A stretch of 64,000 bases of DNA from Solea solea (GCF_958295425.1 NC_081138.1:1260501-1324500), one strand, 5' to 3'. Numbered from the stretch's first letter, positions 34,401-44,660 are shown. The notes: a model not told the origin generated them from the sequence alone. Numbers and translations are program-made.

Positions 34401-37400
34401 CATGGTGTGGAATGTACCATATGTTGCCTTCTTCAGGGACCACACTTGTCTCCTCTGCATCACCATCTCTAAAAACATTGCCCATGAATTTAATGTAATC
34501 CTCCCTGTATTTAGGATTCTTCTCCATCTTTCTTCTTAAATGCTTTAGACGCACTGTAGCAAGCTGCTTATTGCTTGGAAGCTGAGGACGCGCTTTAAAT
34601 GGCAGAGGCATCTCTAGATGTCCCTCTTCATTGTGCTTGATTTTCTCATTCAAAACATTTAGAAATTGAATATCTTCTTGCGATATTGTCTTGTCTTTTG
34701 GATTTGTGTCCAGAAAATCCATCTCTAATGCCTTAATCACAGAGGTGGGTGTGATGGGTGGTAGTTCTTTCACAGAAATGCGATGGCAGAATCCAGTCTC
34801 ATTTCTTGTATTAGTGCAAGGCATAGTGGCTCCAACTATACTCCAGCCCAACGCCGTCTTGACTGCATAGGGTTCATGCTCTTCCCCTGACATCACTTCT
34901 TTTGGTTTCAGAGCCCTTGCACAGTCATAGCCAATCAGTAGTCCTACAGGACAATTCAACAAATCTGGCATCTCTTCGGCCACACTGAGAAGGTGAACCC
35001 ATCTTGATGCTGTATCACGAGTTGGAATACTATTTTTCTCCAGCGGGATGTATTCCTGCGTGTAGGCTGGTGGTAGTTCAATGCACTCTTTTGAACAATA
35101 CCCTCTCACCTTCAATCCAACTGCTCTGTGACAATTCACTATTGAACTCTTGTCAGTCATTGTTGACAGCTTTAATTTGACAGGTTCTGTGTGCACTTGG
35201 ATTTTTTGGCAGACATCTTGGTCTATGAAGGTATTACTGCTCTGTGTATCTAGTAATGCATAAACCAAGATTTCTCGGCTATTCTTAGCTGTGCTAGAAA
35301 GCCACACTGGGACAATCATTGAAGTGCGATCACCACTGTTCTTTCTCACACTGCATAAGTTAGTGGAAGAACTTTCCTTTTGCGGTGGTACTTCTTGTCT
35401 TTCACCTGGAGCTCGTTCCTCATGGAGTGGAGATGGATGATTCCGCCTGCAGATGTTACAAATAGCCCTCTTTCGACAGTTTTTGGCAACATGACCTACT
35501 CTGAGGCAACCGAAACACATATTGTTACTGATGACAAATTTTTTCTTCTCTTCTAGAGGCATTGCTGCAAATTTTCCACATTTGTAAATAAAGTGATTTT
35601 CTTGACAGCAGATACATTCTATGAACCTTTTGGTTTGAGAGGCAGAAGGGTTGGCTGTAGAACCCTCTGATTGGCTTGAGCTCTTCTTAGTGAAGTTTTC
35701 CTTCTGGTGCACCTTTGTTGTTGTCACCAGAGAGTTGGCCTTGGGACGCTTCTGTTCCTTATCAGTTTTCTCATCTATATGTTTCAGTGCATGAAGAGAT
35801 GAGACTGGGTTACACGCAATACGTGCCTCTTCTGCCACAAAACCTGAAAACTCCTTGAAGCCAGGATATAATTTCCCTTCGTCTAATGCTTTAGTCACAT
35901 GTCGATTCCAGCGGGTTGTTAACCAGTCAGGAAGCTTCTGTAGCAGTTTTTGATTTTCCTCACAATCATCTAACACCATTAGACCAGCTACGTGAGGCAT
36001 TGCGTTCTTGCATGAGATGAGGAAATCACTGAATTCTCTTAATTTCAGAGATTCCTTTGGTCCAATTTTAGGCCAGTTGCTCAGCTTCCCGCGGAATGCT
36101 CTTTGGACAACGAAGGGGTGGCCATAACGTTTGTTCAGGGCGTCCCAAGCCTGTGTATAAGCTTCTTCGTCACTCCGATAGAATGTCCCTTCTAACACAC
36201 AAAGCGCTTCTCCACTAATGTATTTTTTCAAATAGTAGAGCCTGTGTGCTGGGTTTAAGCAACTTGTTTCAATTAAGGCTTTGAAGCTAGTGCGCCACTC
36301 AGTGAATTTGAGTGGGTCTCCTGTAAACGTGAATGGCTCTGGTGCTGGAAGTCTAGTCATTACCAGGGACTCTTTTAAGGCTTGAACTAGCGTGGCTTCA
36401 TTCGATGTTGGTGCTACTTTGCTTTCAGAGCTTAGCGGGCCTGAGAGATCTTGGGAAGCCTGAATGCATGATATGCGGTTATGCTGTATTGGAAGCTGAC
36501 GGGGAGGCATTGGGAATATTTCTCTAGTATCTCCTATTTCAGCATTTAATTTTGATTCCTCTTCAGCATACACCTTGTATTCAGCCTCCATGGCCTCAAG
36601 ATCCCTTTGATCCTCCATAATTTTTAACCTCTCTTGCTGTGCCAACACTTCTTTCCTTTGTGCAGATATTTCCTTTTCCCTGGTAACTTCAGCACGTTTT
36701 GACGCCAATCGCGCTGCCACCTCTGCCTTCTTTAGTGACACCTGACTACCTTGCAGACTACTCCCTGCAGCTCTTGACACAGTTGAGCCATAAATTGACC
36801 TGGCATCTTCTCTTTGGAGTAATTTCAAGAGTCCTTCTTTCACAGTCTCTGGATCAAACTCTTTATCTGCTTCTGAGTAGCGCATTTTCAGGAGTGAAAT
36901 AATTTCTGTTGTCACTGAAGTGCAGCTATCCATTCTTCTCCTGATATCTGGAGATGGTGTGGTCAGTACGCGCAAACTCTCATATTCTTGCTTTAGTATT
37001 GGCTCATATTTACTTAAAGCTAGAATCATTTCACCTAATTCTGCTTTAGAGCATTCTTCCTTTAATTTAGTCCTAGTATACTGAACCTCAGCCTTGAAGT
37101 TGACATATGTAAACATAAACTTCTTTTCCTTTTTTGAACTCTCCTCTTTTATGTATTCAAGCCCCTTTTCTGTAGGATGCTTCTTTCTTTCTGATCGCCT
37201 CACTGTTCCTTCAGTCTGAGGTGCTGGCTCCTTGAGCACTATTTTATGGATTTGAAGATCTGTATTAATTTCAGCTATGCGTTCTTCAATATCCTGTCTT
37301 TCTGACTCATCAATTTCAGTTTCTAATTTTTCCTCTAACTCTTCTTTTTCTTTTTCCAGAGCCTCTAGTACTCCCTCTAGGACAAAAGTATGTGGTCCGA

Positions 37401-37410
37401 ACTGTTCCAT
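31420..37410 (-). CDS. BEL/Pao Gag-Pol polyprotein (1,996 aa)
   Basis: One open frame encodes all enzymes for retrotransposition. A charged coiled-coil region covers about residues 10-60. The Gag-like part resembling DUF1759 covers about 350-500 (PEPFTFTGDPLKF near 353). A CCHC zinc knuckle is at C632, C635, H640 and C645, within a Cys-rich stretch. The aspartic protease has D721 in ALLDTQS. The reverse transcriptase has D1060 and YVDD at 1138-1141. RNase H has D1320, E1363 and D1393. The integrase zinc-binding region has His at about 1615-1617 and C1653/C1656, and its core has D1688, D1750 and E1800. A DUF5641-like C-terminus covers about 1880-1970. The length suits a complete BEL/Pao polyprotein. 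There is no stop or frameshift. The protease reads DTQS where many relatives have DSG or DTG. The start is the first ATG after the leader. No envelope domain is present. Confidence 0.95.
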   Translation of the reverse strand: MEQFGPHTFVLEGVLEALEKEKEELEEKLETEIDESERQDIEERIAEINTDLQIHKIVLKEPAPQTEGTVRRSERKKHPTEKGLEYIKEESSKKEKKFMFTYVNFKAEVQYTRTKLKEECSKAELGEMILALSKYEPILKQEYESLRVLTTPSPDIRRRMDSCTSVTTEIISLLKMRYSEADKEFDPETVKEGLLKLLQREDARSIYGSTVSRAAGSSLQGSQVSLKKAEVAARLASKRAEVTREKEISAQRKEVLAQQERLKIMEDQRDLEAMEAEYKVYAEEESKLNAEIGDTREIFPMPPRQLPIQHNRISCIQASQDLSGPLSSESKVAPTSNEATLVQALKESLVMTRLPAPEPFTFTGDPLKFTEWRTSFKALIETSCLNPAHRLYYLKKYISGEALCVLEGTFYRSDEEAYTQAWDALNKRYGHPFVVQRAFRGKLSNWPKIGPKESLKLREFSDFLISCKNAMPHVAGLMVLDDCEENQKLLQKLPDWLTTRWNRHVTKALDEGKLYPGFKEFSGFVAEEARIACNPVSSLHALKHIDEKTDKEQKRPKANSLVTTTKVHQKENFTKKSSSQSEGSTANPSASQTKRFIECICCQENHFIYKCGKFAAMPLEEKKKFVISNNMCFGCLRVGHVAKNCRKRAICNICRRNHPSPLHEERAPGERQEVPPQKESSSTNLCSVRKNSGDRTSMIVPVWLSSTAKNSREILVYALLDTQSSNTFIDQDVCQKIQVHTEPVKLKLSTMTDKSSIVNCHRAVGLKVRGYCSKECIELPPAYTQEYIPLEKNSIPTRDTASRWVHLLSVAEEMPDLLNCPVGLLIGYDCARALKPKEVMSGEEHEPYAVKTALGWSIVGATMPCTNTRNETGFCHRISVKELPPITPTSVIKALEMDFLDTNPKDKTISQEDIQFLNVLNEKIKHNEEGHLEMPLPFKARPQLPSNKQLATVRLKHLRRKMEKNPKYREDYIKFMGNVFRDGDAEETSVVPEEGNIWYIPHHGVYHPRKPEKIRVVFDCSAKFEGTSLNDHLLTGPDLTNTLTGVLCRFRQHKIAINCDVEKMFHRFHVSPEDRDFMRFLWWDNGNTESEPKEYHMRVHIFGAASSPGCANYGMKHLASKYEKSHTLAASFIRKNFYVDDGLVSVNSVEIANQLITEARELCSKAQLRLHKFVSNNRDVLNAIPESERARTVEDVDLNYSELPIQSVLGVKWNVERDAFSFNVVRTEKAATRRGILSTVASVYDPLGFLAPYLLNGKRVLQEMCKQGMGWDEPVPPELKSRWEAWLHDLESLQKIEIPRCFIPETLGTIQKIELHHFSDASNNGYGQCSYIRIVADEQVHCTLVMGKARVAPIRVVSIPRLELTAATVSASVSNTLREELELEIDQEFFWTDSQVVLGYIKNEARRFHVFVANRVQKIRDSTDPSRWFYVETGQNPADHASRGLKVADLLESSWLRGPEFLWEPEIFTDQRTPELLVGDPEVKVLKTDTVEQDSFLKRLSRISDWNTALNVIARIQRLAHKDKTGPISVEERREAMLVLIRAAQREAFEVELKWFSQKSMKLPKTHKMHQLDPIFENGLLRVGGRLRISSASLELRHPVILPKEGIVTQLILDHCHKKTQHQGRGQTLNELRANGFWILGASKLVAKYIKNCVTCRKVRGPTEQQRMADLPSDRVEPSPPFSYAGIDCFGPFYTKQGRKEHKRYGLLFTCLSSRAIHIEMLEDLTTDAFLNALRCFIAIRGAVRQIRSDQGTNFLGAKNELKKGLMALDKDRIVTFLARKQCDFLMNVPEASHMGGIWERQIRTVRSVMSTVLAQANGRLDDTSLRTFFYEAMSIVNSRPLTTDTISDPKSVEPLTPNHLLTMKSIVPLPPPGNFVKEDLYARKRWRRVQYLSEQFWSRWRKEYLANISLRQRWHVPRRNVRVGDVVIVKEDNVPRNEWRLARVVEARKEDDGLVRKVKIQIGHSKLGKQGERLTQPTFLERPVQKLVVLVEQNT

Positions 37411-37987
37411 TTTGTTACACTAGTATGACGGCTTACAACAATACAGAACTGTCATGAAAACACTCAATATGAAATGCAAACACGTTACGTATTTCGGTTA
37501 AATTTACACTTTTTCAAAATGTAAGTCCTTTTTTTTCTTTTCTAATAATAACTTGAAGTGTAAAAAACATTCAGTTCAATCAACCAAAAACACAATGGAA
37601 AATATACAGTCTGACCTGTTGTCCTTTGCAATAATATTCGTTAGCTGAATTGTTCATGTGACGCTGCTGCTACCCTGTGGCCTCTTGTAGCATCTGCAGC
37701 GCCGTCATCTTCTTGCGCTTTGCTCGCACTGGTCTGCCGCTCGCGGTGTCGCGCTGGATGAATGCCAGAGGGAAATGAGGTCCTCACACAGGCCTACTAT
37801 GCGTAGAGAATGCTTCAGAGGTGCAGTCCTTCGGATCTTCACAGGAAGGCTGGCGAACCTCGTTGCCCTTACTCCCGCTGTCCACGTCGTTTTCTTTCGT
37901 GGATCGCTTCTCCTTCTTCCGGGTTCCACTGCATGAACACGTTCACTTCGCGTGGACACCTTTTCAAAGGTGGGTCACGTTTTTCAC
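37411..37987 (-). other. Leader of the BEL/Pao element
   Basis: This 577-bp stretch lies between the 5' LTR and the Gag-Pol start. Its LTR-proximal part (about 37,680-37,980) is GC-richer than the rest of the element and could hold packaging or dimerisation structure. A primer binding site normally starts with TGG within a few bases of the LTR, but the sense strand there begins GTGAAAAACGTGACCC. A TGGAACCCGG, complementary to a tRNA T-arm-like sequence, occurs about 60 nt in (37,919-37,928) and is a weak alternative. Confidence 0.7.
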
Positions 37988-38475
37988 TGTAGCTGCTCCC
38001 AATACTTTTCTTCCTGGTCAGAAAAACCACGATCCAACGGATGTTTGATTGAGCTTTATTGTCTTCCTTTTACACTTTACACTGCTCCAAACACCGTGAA
38101 AAACTGAAATAACACAAAACATAACATAACCACATTTTAACATAAATATGGCTTCTCTACATCAGTTTTATCACACATACAAAACAAATATAAAATGCAC
38201 AAAAAAAAGACCACACTCTTACCGTGTGCGCCTTCCAACCAGAAAACCAGGAGCTGCCAAGGCTCCACGGTCGAACTCCGCTCATATACCGTAGCTCCAA
38301 AAAACAGACTGCACATTTTTCCCACCATTCCGTGCGCCCATCACATGACCAGCAGGGGTCATCATAATCACAACTCAATATACATCGTCAACTACATAAA
38401 CAAAAACATCCATACACAAAACCATCAAAACAACAAAAAATAAATAAATAAACAATACACTCAGCGACAGCTACA
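37988..38475 (-). repeat. 5' LTR of the BEL/Pao element (promoter-bearing)
   Basis: The LTR is 488 bp and apparently identical to the 3' LTR. In sense orientation a TATA-like GGTATATGAGC lies about 190 nt from its start (38,283-38,288), followed by AATAAA at 38,055-38,060. This gives a plausible U3-R-U5 order. Confidence 0.93.
38283..38288 (-). promoter_or_regulatory. TATA-like box in the 5' LTR
   Basis: The sense strand reads TATATG within GGTATATGAGCGG. The position, between the LTR start and the AATAAA, fits a U3 promoter. The transcription start was not determined. The same box is at 31,073-31,078 in the 3' LTR. Confidence 0.45.
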
Positions 38476-38480
38476 CTTAC
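38476..38480. repeat. Target site duplication, right copy (CTTAC)
   Basis: Matches 30,773-30,777 exactly. Confidence 0.9.
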
Positions 38481-38499
38481 CAATTTAATATTTAATATT

Positions 38500-38543
38500 T
38501 AATATACATATATATATATATATACATATGTACATATGTGTGT
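38500..38543. repeat. (TA)n/(TATG)n low-complexity tract
   Basis: An AT-rich alternating tract that passes into TGTG. It lies just outside the BEL/Pao element. Confidence 0.85.
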
Positions 38544-38555
38544 GTATCCTCACAG

Positions 38556-38645
38556 GAAGTGGCTGAACAGGAGAAGAGGACCCTGGTCTTTGCAGTTCTC
38601 CCAGTTTTGTGTTCTGTGAGAAGTGAATCAGCTCCAGGACACTGA
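38556..38645 (+). CDS. Weak exon candidate next to the retrotransposon
   Basis: GTGTATCCTCACAG precedes an interval that reads EVAEQEKRTLVFAVLPVLCS and continues to TGA at 38,643. A possible donor (TCT|GTGAGA) lies at about 38,615. The start EVAEQEKRTL is charged like the coiled-coil candidates upstream, but the rest is hydrophobic. The acceptor lies 80 bp from the LTR, so if it is real the element landed very near a splice site. Confidence 0.2.
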   Translation, partial: EVAEQEKRTLVFAVLPVLCSVRSESAPGH

Positions 38646-38939
38646 CAGTAAAGCAACAGGTATAAAATGTTACCTACAAAGTTTAGAGCTTAAAGCGTGA
38701 AGTGTTTTCTGTGATTATGATCTGCAGTGTCGTGAGACTGTATTTGATATATATATAACTATGTTGCTCACAGACACAACCAGTGGCATCAGTGACTCCT
38801 GGTGTCCCGTGTAGTCCGTCTGTACTGTGTGTGTGGGCCGGACGCTCAATAGACGGGTCATTTCAGGTCGGGGCCCATGTGTGAAATCAGATGTTTAAGT
38901 GCCTGACTGAAGTGAGACTGTAGCATCTTAACCAGCACC

Positions 38940-39180
38940 TGGCCAAAGGTCTCATGTTCACTCAGCCACCGGGGCTGCTCTGAGTATGCTCGCCACCTGC
39001 CAGCAGGCATTAGGGAGGATTTAGTAATTAAGTGATAGGCTGAGGACTAAATTGGGCGTTTGTGGGCTGGCGAGCCACCCCCAAGTCCCTACAGCCATGC
39101 AGATAGGGGATTCTAATTGCCAGGAATATTGATCAACCTGGTGTCGGGGGCGGACAGGGAATTCACTAGCCATCGATTAG
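38940..39180. promoter_or_regulatory. Possible conserved non-coding element
   Basis: The sequence is complex, with GATTTAGTAATTAAGTGAT and other homeodomain-type cores, a GGAATATTGATCAA stretch and no frame. It has the texture of a vertebrate enhancer-type element. This is texture only. Confidence 0.3.
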
Positions 39181-42100
39181 CTGTTACTGCGACTCTCTTG
39201 TCAATGAAGGAGGGAGGGACACGCCGGAAAGGCTCTGGGCTTTTCCCACAGTATCCTCAGTGACACAGCATGTCGTGAATCTTCTCTGTGTCTGTAAATG
39301 AACTTTATAGTCAGAGGTGAAACAAAGAGCAGAGTCACAGAGTCGTGTTTGTCTTCACTGAGACAAACCAATGATTGTATCTTCGTCTCTCCTGCAGAGA
39401 TTCTCCTCTTCACTATCTGTATATGTAAGAAAACCTTCACTTTCCTGTCTCTTCTGCTGCAACACTGTACATGGGCCTAATAAAGGATTCTCTTCTCTTA
39501 GCTAAGAACCCTCTGCGTCTTTATTTAAGTGAAGTGGTTTTTATTGCTTTACATTAAAACTTGATGTTGGAGTGAGAGAAGTGAGAGAAGTGACTGAGAT
39601 CTCATTGAGAGGCTCAGGCCTCTGTTTCCCACTCATGACATCTTTGTTTCCAAAAATGGAAACCTCCATAAACCAAGGTCCTCTCCTGTAAAGTAAATAT
39701 AAAATCTAACGCTGCAACCAGTTTTTATTTTATTTTTTTAAAGGATAATATAAATTCATAATAAGTATATTTCATTTCTGCCAATAAATCCATCTAAATG
39801 TTACACACTTATATTTAACAATTATATTTAATAATGGCTTTTAAGGATCTCTGCTGCGTGAGAGTTTCAGAGACCACAGGTTTTTAGTTTGACCTGGACC
39901 TGGATCAGTGAAACGATAGGTTTCAGGGTGAAGTGTGAGAGGAGGAGGAGGAGGAGGAGGTCAGACGAGGGCATGAGACGAGGGCATGAGACGAGGGCAT
40001 GGACAGATCCGTCAGTGAGGAAGTGAATCTCTTGTCCGTCCATCGATTCGTCTGATTGTTGACAACGTGAAGAAGCTCATTGTTGACGGAAGCTTTGTGG
40101 GTGTGTTGTTGTCGTTGTCATAAGAATCGACGTCAATTCCTCTTTTCAAAACTCTAAACTTCACATGACGTTACCATGGTAACCACACTTCCTTTTGATT
40201 TGAGACACATCTCAACAGTGGCCTCACACTCCAGCTCGACATGCACCGCGCCACTTTATTTAAATATGAATAATGTTTTTGTGTGTGACCGCAGAGACAC
40301 GGTGACACACTCACGTTTCCTCTCACAATGGAAACTTCATCCCCGTGTTGCATGGGGACAGTTTCACTGAACATACGTGAGGGAAACACTTTAAAATAAA
40401 CCCTGAAATTCATCACGTGGGTGGAGTGTAAGGAAAGAGACGGAGGAATGCTGAGTGCAGGGAGCTCAAGAATGACTAATGCGTGTAATGTCTTTAAACA
40501 CATTCTAACATATAACACATGCGCCTCAAGTATTTATCATCATTTTCTGCCCATGAAGAAATTAAAAAAGCTCAATTAGCTAATTTTCCGTCTTTTTTCC
40601 GGTTTCATTCTGGAGCAAAAATCCATCTTTAATTATCAGACATTTATTTCGATCGTTGCCAGCACTGAATGATTTTTGTACTTGTATCTTTATTCCTTTC
40701 AGACGTTGTCATTTAGCTCAAGAACACACGGCACATAACTATTCACTGTCAACAGAGTGAGTGAGAACAAAGGCTTTTTATCTCACGATATTCTGAAATC
40801 ATGCAATGATGATGATGATGATGATGATGATAAACAGAAAAAAGGTTTGCAGTGTTAATGTTTTTCTGTTTTGTTTCCTTCTAACATGTTGCAACAAAAA
40901 CATCCTTTACCACTTAGACCGTTGAAATAAATAAATAAATAAATACAAATCTGAAATCGAGTCATATTTTAAATACATTTAGATCCAAAGGCAGTTGTTT
41001 TTGTTCTCAATTCTCTGCCCATGATAAAACATTTTCTAAATATTATGTTGCCTTATTACCTTTATATTATACTAATTGTGTATTTCAGTACATTGTTACC
41101 TTAAGTGCCACAACATTGCGTTTTTGTTTGTATGTGAAGTGTTTTCCCATCAGTGAGCGCAGGAATGTGATTGTGCTCAAGGACACATGTTGCTGTGGAA
41201 CAAGGTCGTTCTGCCTCCAGCACGAGTGCATGTTTGTACTCAGCTATTTGACTTAGTTTAGTCTTTTTAAAGCTCGTGTTGTGGATTGGAGCTGAAATGT
41301 ATCCCAGAAACAGACTTTGCTGCACAGCGCTCGCTAACCTGAGTCATTTAGAGCCTATTACAAAACATCAATATATTGATTGGAGTAAGTGTCCGTGTGC
41401 TGCTCTGTAAACACACAGCTGGTTCAGTTGTGCATGTTTTATCTACGTCAATCTTATCAGGATTTAAATCTTTTCATCTCCAGTTCACTCGATCATGGCA
41501 ATAATGGGATTTTGAAGCAAAGGTTTGAATCACTCTAGCAACATGTAATTAGAAGTAACTACTTTTTGTTATTTGTTTCATTTATTTCAATATGAAATAC
41601 TAAGAAGACGACTAGTTGATTAAATGCTAGAAAACAATAAATGTATATAATACAGTCATGTATATGTATAATAATACTAACCCTTATCAATCTCATTAAT
41701 GTTTGGTTAAAGTTTATTTTGTGTAGGTTTATTAATTTACATAGAAGTTGTGTTGAATACACCAGTGGAACCTTTATTGTTAAAGTTTATTTTATTCTTG
41801 TTCCTGTGCATGCTCTGATTATCTGTTCATGTTTATGATTTGGAATCGATGATAGAGTCAGAGCGTCTGAACCGTGATTTCCAAGGTCATTCAGTCTCCG
41901 TCTCTGAACGCGGGGAATTGTTCTCCGATGCTTGTCCTCTAAACGAAGCCTCGTTACAAGCGTTGATACGCCACTCGTGAGTCACCCTCCAGCCATGTTC
42001 ACAAATTGAATTAGTTTCAGTCTGAATTTGTGTTTCAAAACTAGTAATTATTTTTTAACCCCAGAGGAAGTCAAGAGAAATGAGTCAGATCTTCACAAGT

Positions 42101-43639
42101 CATGAAATTTGATGATATATGATTTCACCGCAACCAAAGGGACACGAGCCTGAAGCACAGCAATTTACCAACCATTCATCTGTTAGCAAATTAAATCACA
42201 TTTGACATTCTTTAGAAAGTTAGATGAATTGATGAAAAAGTTTCTCTCTCAATTACCATGTGAAATTAATCTCCTTAATCCCAATTTGATCTCTTTCATG
42301 CATATAAGGTGGTATCGTTCATCTGCCCACCTACTGTATGTGCTTTAAAGCTCCACCACAGAGTGAAGATGACTGTCAAACTCAGGCCTACGTGAAACTC
42401 CCAACATCCATACAGCTCCATGAGATGTGAGGGCTGATTAGAAGCGACAGTCGTCCATTATCTCCCTGCACCTGGTGGGAGAGTGTGGCAGAGCTGCAGG
42501 AGAGTGTGAGCAGAGCTGCAGACTGCCATCCAGAGGCGAGCACGGTTCAGCTGCAGCAACAACACATTCCCACCAGTGATAGACACTGGTTTGTACATAT
42601 CATACATAATTATACGATCTAAAAAAAACAACGTATGCTTTAGAAACTACTCACCACTCTGCAGCATGAATGTATTTGATGATGTACAAGCAGGCACAAG
42701 CCAAACGGGGTCACAAGTCAAACATATTCAGGGCCTTTGTTGCATATTCTACATTTCAGTTGAAAGTCAACTGCTTCTGTGCCAGTATACGCTTCCTTCA
42801 ATGGATGATCTGTGCGTGTTCTTAGTGTGAAAGTTCACAGACGAGTATATAGACGGTCAGCGGCAGAGAGGGCGCGTGTCAAAGCTCCAGCTGCACGGCC
42901 TTCAACCCTTGAGCAACTTGTGCTAATATTGTTGAAGAACTTGGAGCTCCCTCGTGTAGGAACTGTCTTCTGGTTCATGACACGATTCTTGTCCCACGTC
43001 AATATAGCATCAACACACCAGTTTGTAAATGAGGAGGGAAGCGCTCTTTAGTGAGGCTGAGGTACAAAAAACTAAATATCCACAAAGAAATGTGTTGTTT
43101 TTCAGCAGGAACAAAACATTGGATTATTATTATTATATTCAACTAACTTGAGTACTACATTAGTAGATGAATGTTACTGTGTGTGCAGCTTTGTGTGGTT
43201 GTTGGTCCAAAACCATTGTGTGGATCTTTTTTGGCCAGTCCTCACAACTTCAAAGCTCTATTTTGAGATTTAAGATGACGATGTAGGGGACAGTTAGACT
43301 TAGATCTGCACTGTGTTACACTTGGTTGTGAGTTTCTGCAGTGGAGAAGTTTGTGGAGACTCACAGAGGAAAGGGGAGGAGCAACAGGAGAGGAGGAAGC
43401 ATCTAATAAGACATTGGGTTGTAATCATTGCTTTATTAAATGTACATGAAATGACATATATTTAACCTGTTTTAATCACAATTATCCTCGTCATTATTTG
43501 CTGGATTTTTTTTTTTTTTTGTGCATCAAAAATATGTTTTTATTGTGAATCATTTTATATCAAAACAAGCACTTTTACTTTGCAATTCTGTCTAATATCA
43601 TAATGAATATCTTATATTGCCCACCGGCTACTAAATAGT
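39181..43639. other. Non-coding DNA with simple repeats
   Basis: CCTAATAAAGGATTCTCTTCTC at about 39,476 resembles a LINE 3' tail. A (GAG)n tract lies at about 39,940-39,960, followed by three copies of a 14-bp GACGAGGGCATGA-type unit (39,964-40,001). A (GAT)n run lies at 40,806-40,830 and a T-run at 43,507-43,520. No exon or RNA gene was recognised. Confidence 0.5.
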
Positions 43640-43732
43640 TTACTATGACACTTTTTTTTCCTCTATGTCGGCCCCCGCTTGACCAGACTAGATGCTCATT
43701 GGCCCCCAGGTCATTTGAGTTGGACACCCCTG
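43640..43732. mobile_element. One end of a hAT-type element
   Basis: Read on the minus strand, the end is CAGGGGTGTCCAACTCAAAT followed by GACCTGGGGGCC. This is the terminus typical of abundant fish hAT-derived repeats and is similar in type to the MITE at 1,028-1,352. The eight bases after it are TTCTACAG. I could not find the matching partner copy, so the other boundary is unknown. Confidence 0.5.
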
Positions 43733-43960
43733 TTCTACAGCTTTCCACATGAGGGCGCTGTGCCAACTCAGCTGACAAAGGACATAGTCTCCAATTTGGC
43801 TAATCCCATAATCTGCACGTCTTTGAACTGAGAAAACCGGAGAACGTGGAGAACCTGGAGAACACCCACGCACACACAAGGAGAACATGCAAGTGCTTGT
43901 TCCGGCCGGGTGACGAACCCAGGGGAAAAGTGCTCATCGCTGCCCCAACATCTATAAACG
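43733..43960 (-). repeat. Fish dispersed repeat with a tRNA-like end
   Basis: The words CCGGAGAACGTGGAGAACC, CCCACGCACACAC and GGAGAACATGCAAG, followed by CGAACCCAGG, match my memory of a very common teleost repeat. That repeat ends, in the other orientation, in a tRNA-like module (GTGGTTAGCAC...GGGTTCGA). The copy is decayed. Its tRNA-like end is of the same general type as the inserts in the satellite at 55,816-59,961. Confidence 0.5.
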
Positions 43961-44640
43961 TAACTTTATTTATAAAACAAGCAGCAGCCTCTTAAAAGAC
44001 AACACAGACACTCGCGGGTATGAGCTCCGTCTCTGTTTAATGTCGGTCAAACAGCATACTGCATTCTTATTGGCTCACCGACAATGACGTACCCAGTCCA
44101 TCCAGGACCAGAACTGATGTGGATCACACCAGCTCTCCTCTTTGACCAGCCAGTGTCCAAACCCATGCAGCACGATGATAAGAGCAGGAAAACTGCAGTG
44201 ATGTTAGTTTAAGGCAGAATGTGGCCATTAGCGTAGCCCACGCCGCCTCGCTCACGTAAAGTCATAACCTTTGAAATTCACTCTGTTCACTAATTATACT
44301 TTACAGCCAAGATCACATTGTGTTGCTATGAAAGGGGGAGGCTGGTAGCTTTGCCCTTTCTATGTATTCCTAAAGCTGATTAGATAATGAGGTCTTTTTA
44401 TGGACTGAAGGTCTGGGTGTGCAGAAGCCTTAAATGCTTTCTTATGTTCCCAGAGACAAAGAGCAGCGTTTAATTCTGTATCTCTCACACCTCAGGACTG
44501 CAAACCTCATGTGTCAGTGTTTTTGTGCTTATACTGTGTATGTTGTGTTTTTTGGTGAGTTTGTCTTCACGTACCTGTTGGCTCTTCCTCTCTCTCTCTC
44601 CTTTATTGACATGTGTGACTTTGCATGCATGATTGCATAC

Positions 44641-44660
44641 GTGTGTGTGTGTGTGTGTGT
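44641..44660. repeat. (GT)n microsatellite
   Basis: Ten uninterrupted GT dinucleotides. Confidence 0.9.

Larger units (their letters stand above)
30778..38475 (-). mobile_element. Full-length BEL/Pao LTR retrotransposon
   Basis: The element is 7,698 bp, transcribed from the minus strand, and built as 5' LTR (37,988-38,475), leader (37,411-37,987), one gag-pol frame (31,420-37,410), short 3' spacer (31,266-31,419) and 3' LTR (30,778-31,265). The domain order protease, RT, RNase H, integrase, together with the BEL/Pao-type gag region and protease, places it in BEL/Pao rather than Gypsy or Copia. There is no extra frame that could be an envelope. The two LTRs look identical base for base, the CTTAC target duplication is perfect and the frame is open throughout, so insertion was recent. 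It may be autonomous, but I saw no canonical primer binding site or polypurine tract. Confidence 0.93.

Noticed and set aside
31516..36902. Plus-strand frames opposite the BEL/Pao frame
   Set aside because: They are antisense shadows of the 1,996-codon polyprotein.
43310..43345. TTCTGCAG as partner target duplication for the hAT end at 43,732 (TTCTACAG)
   Set aside because: One base differs, and the sequence after it does not start with the expected CAG-type terminus.
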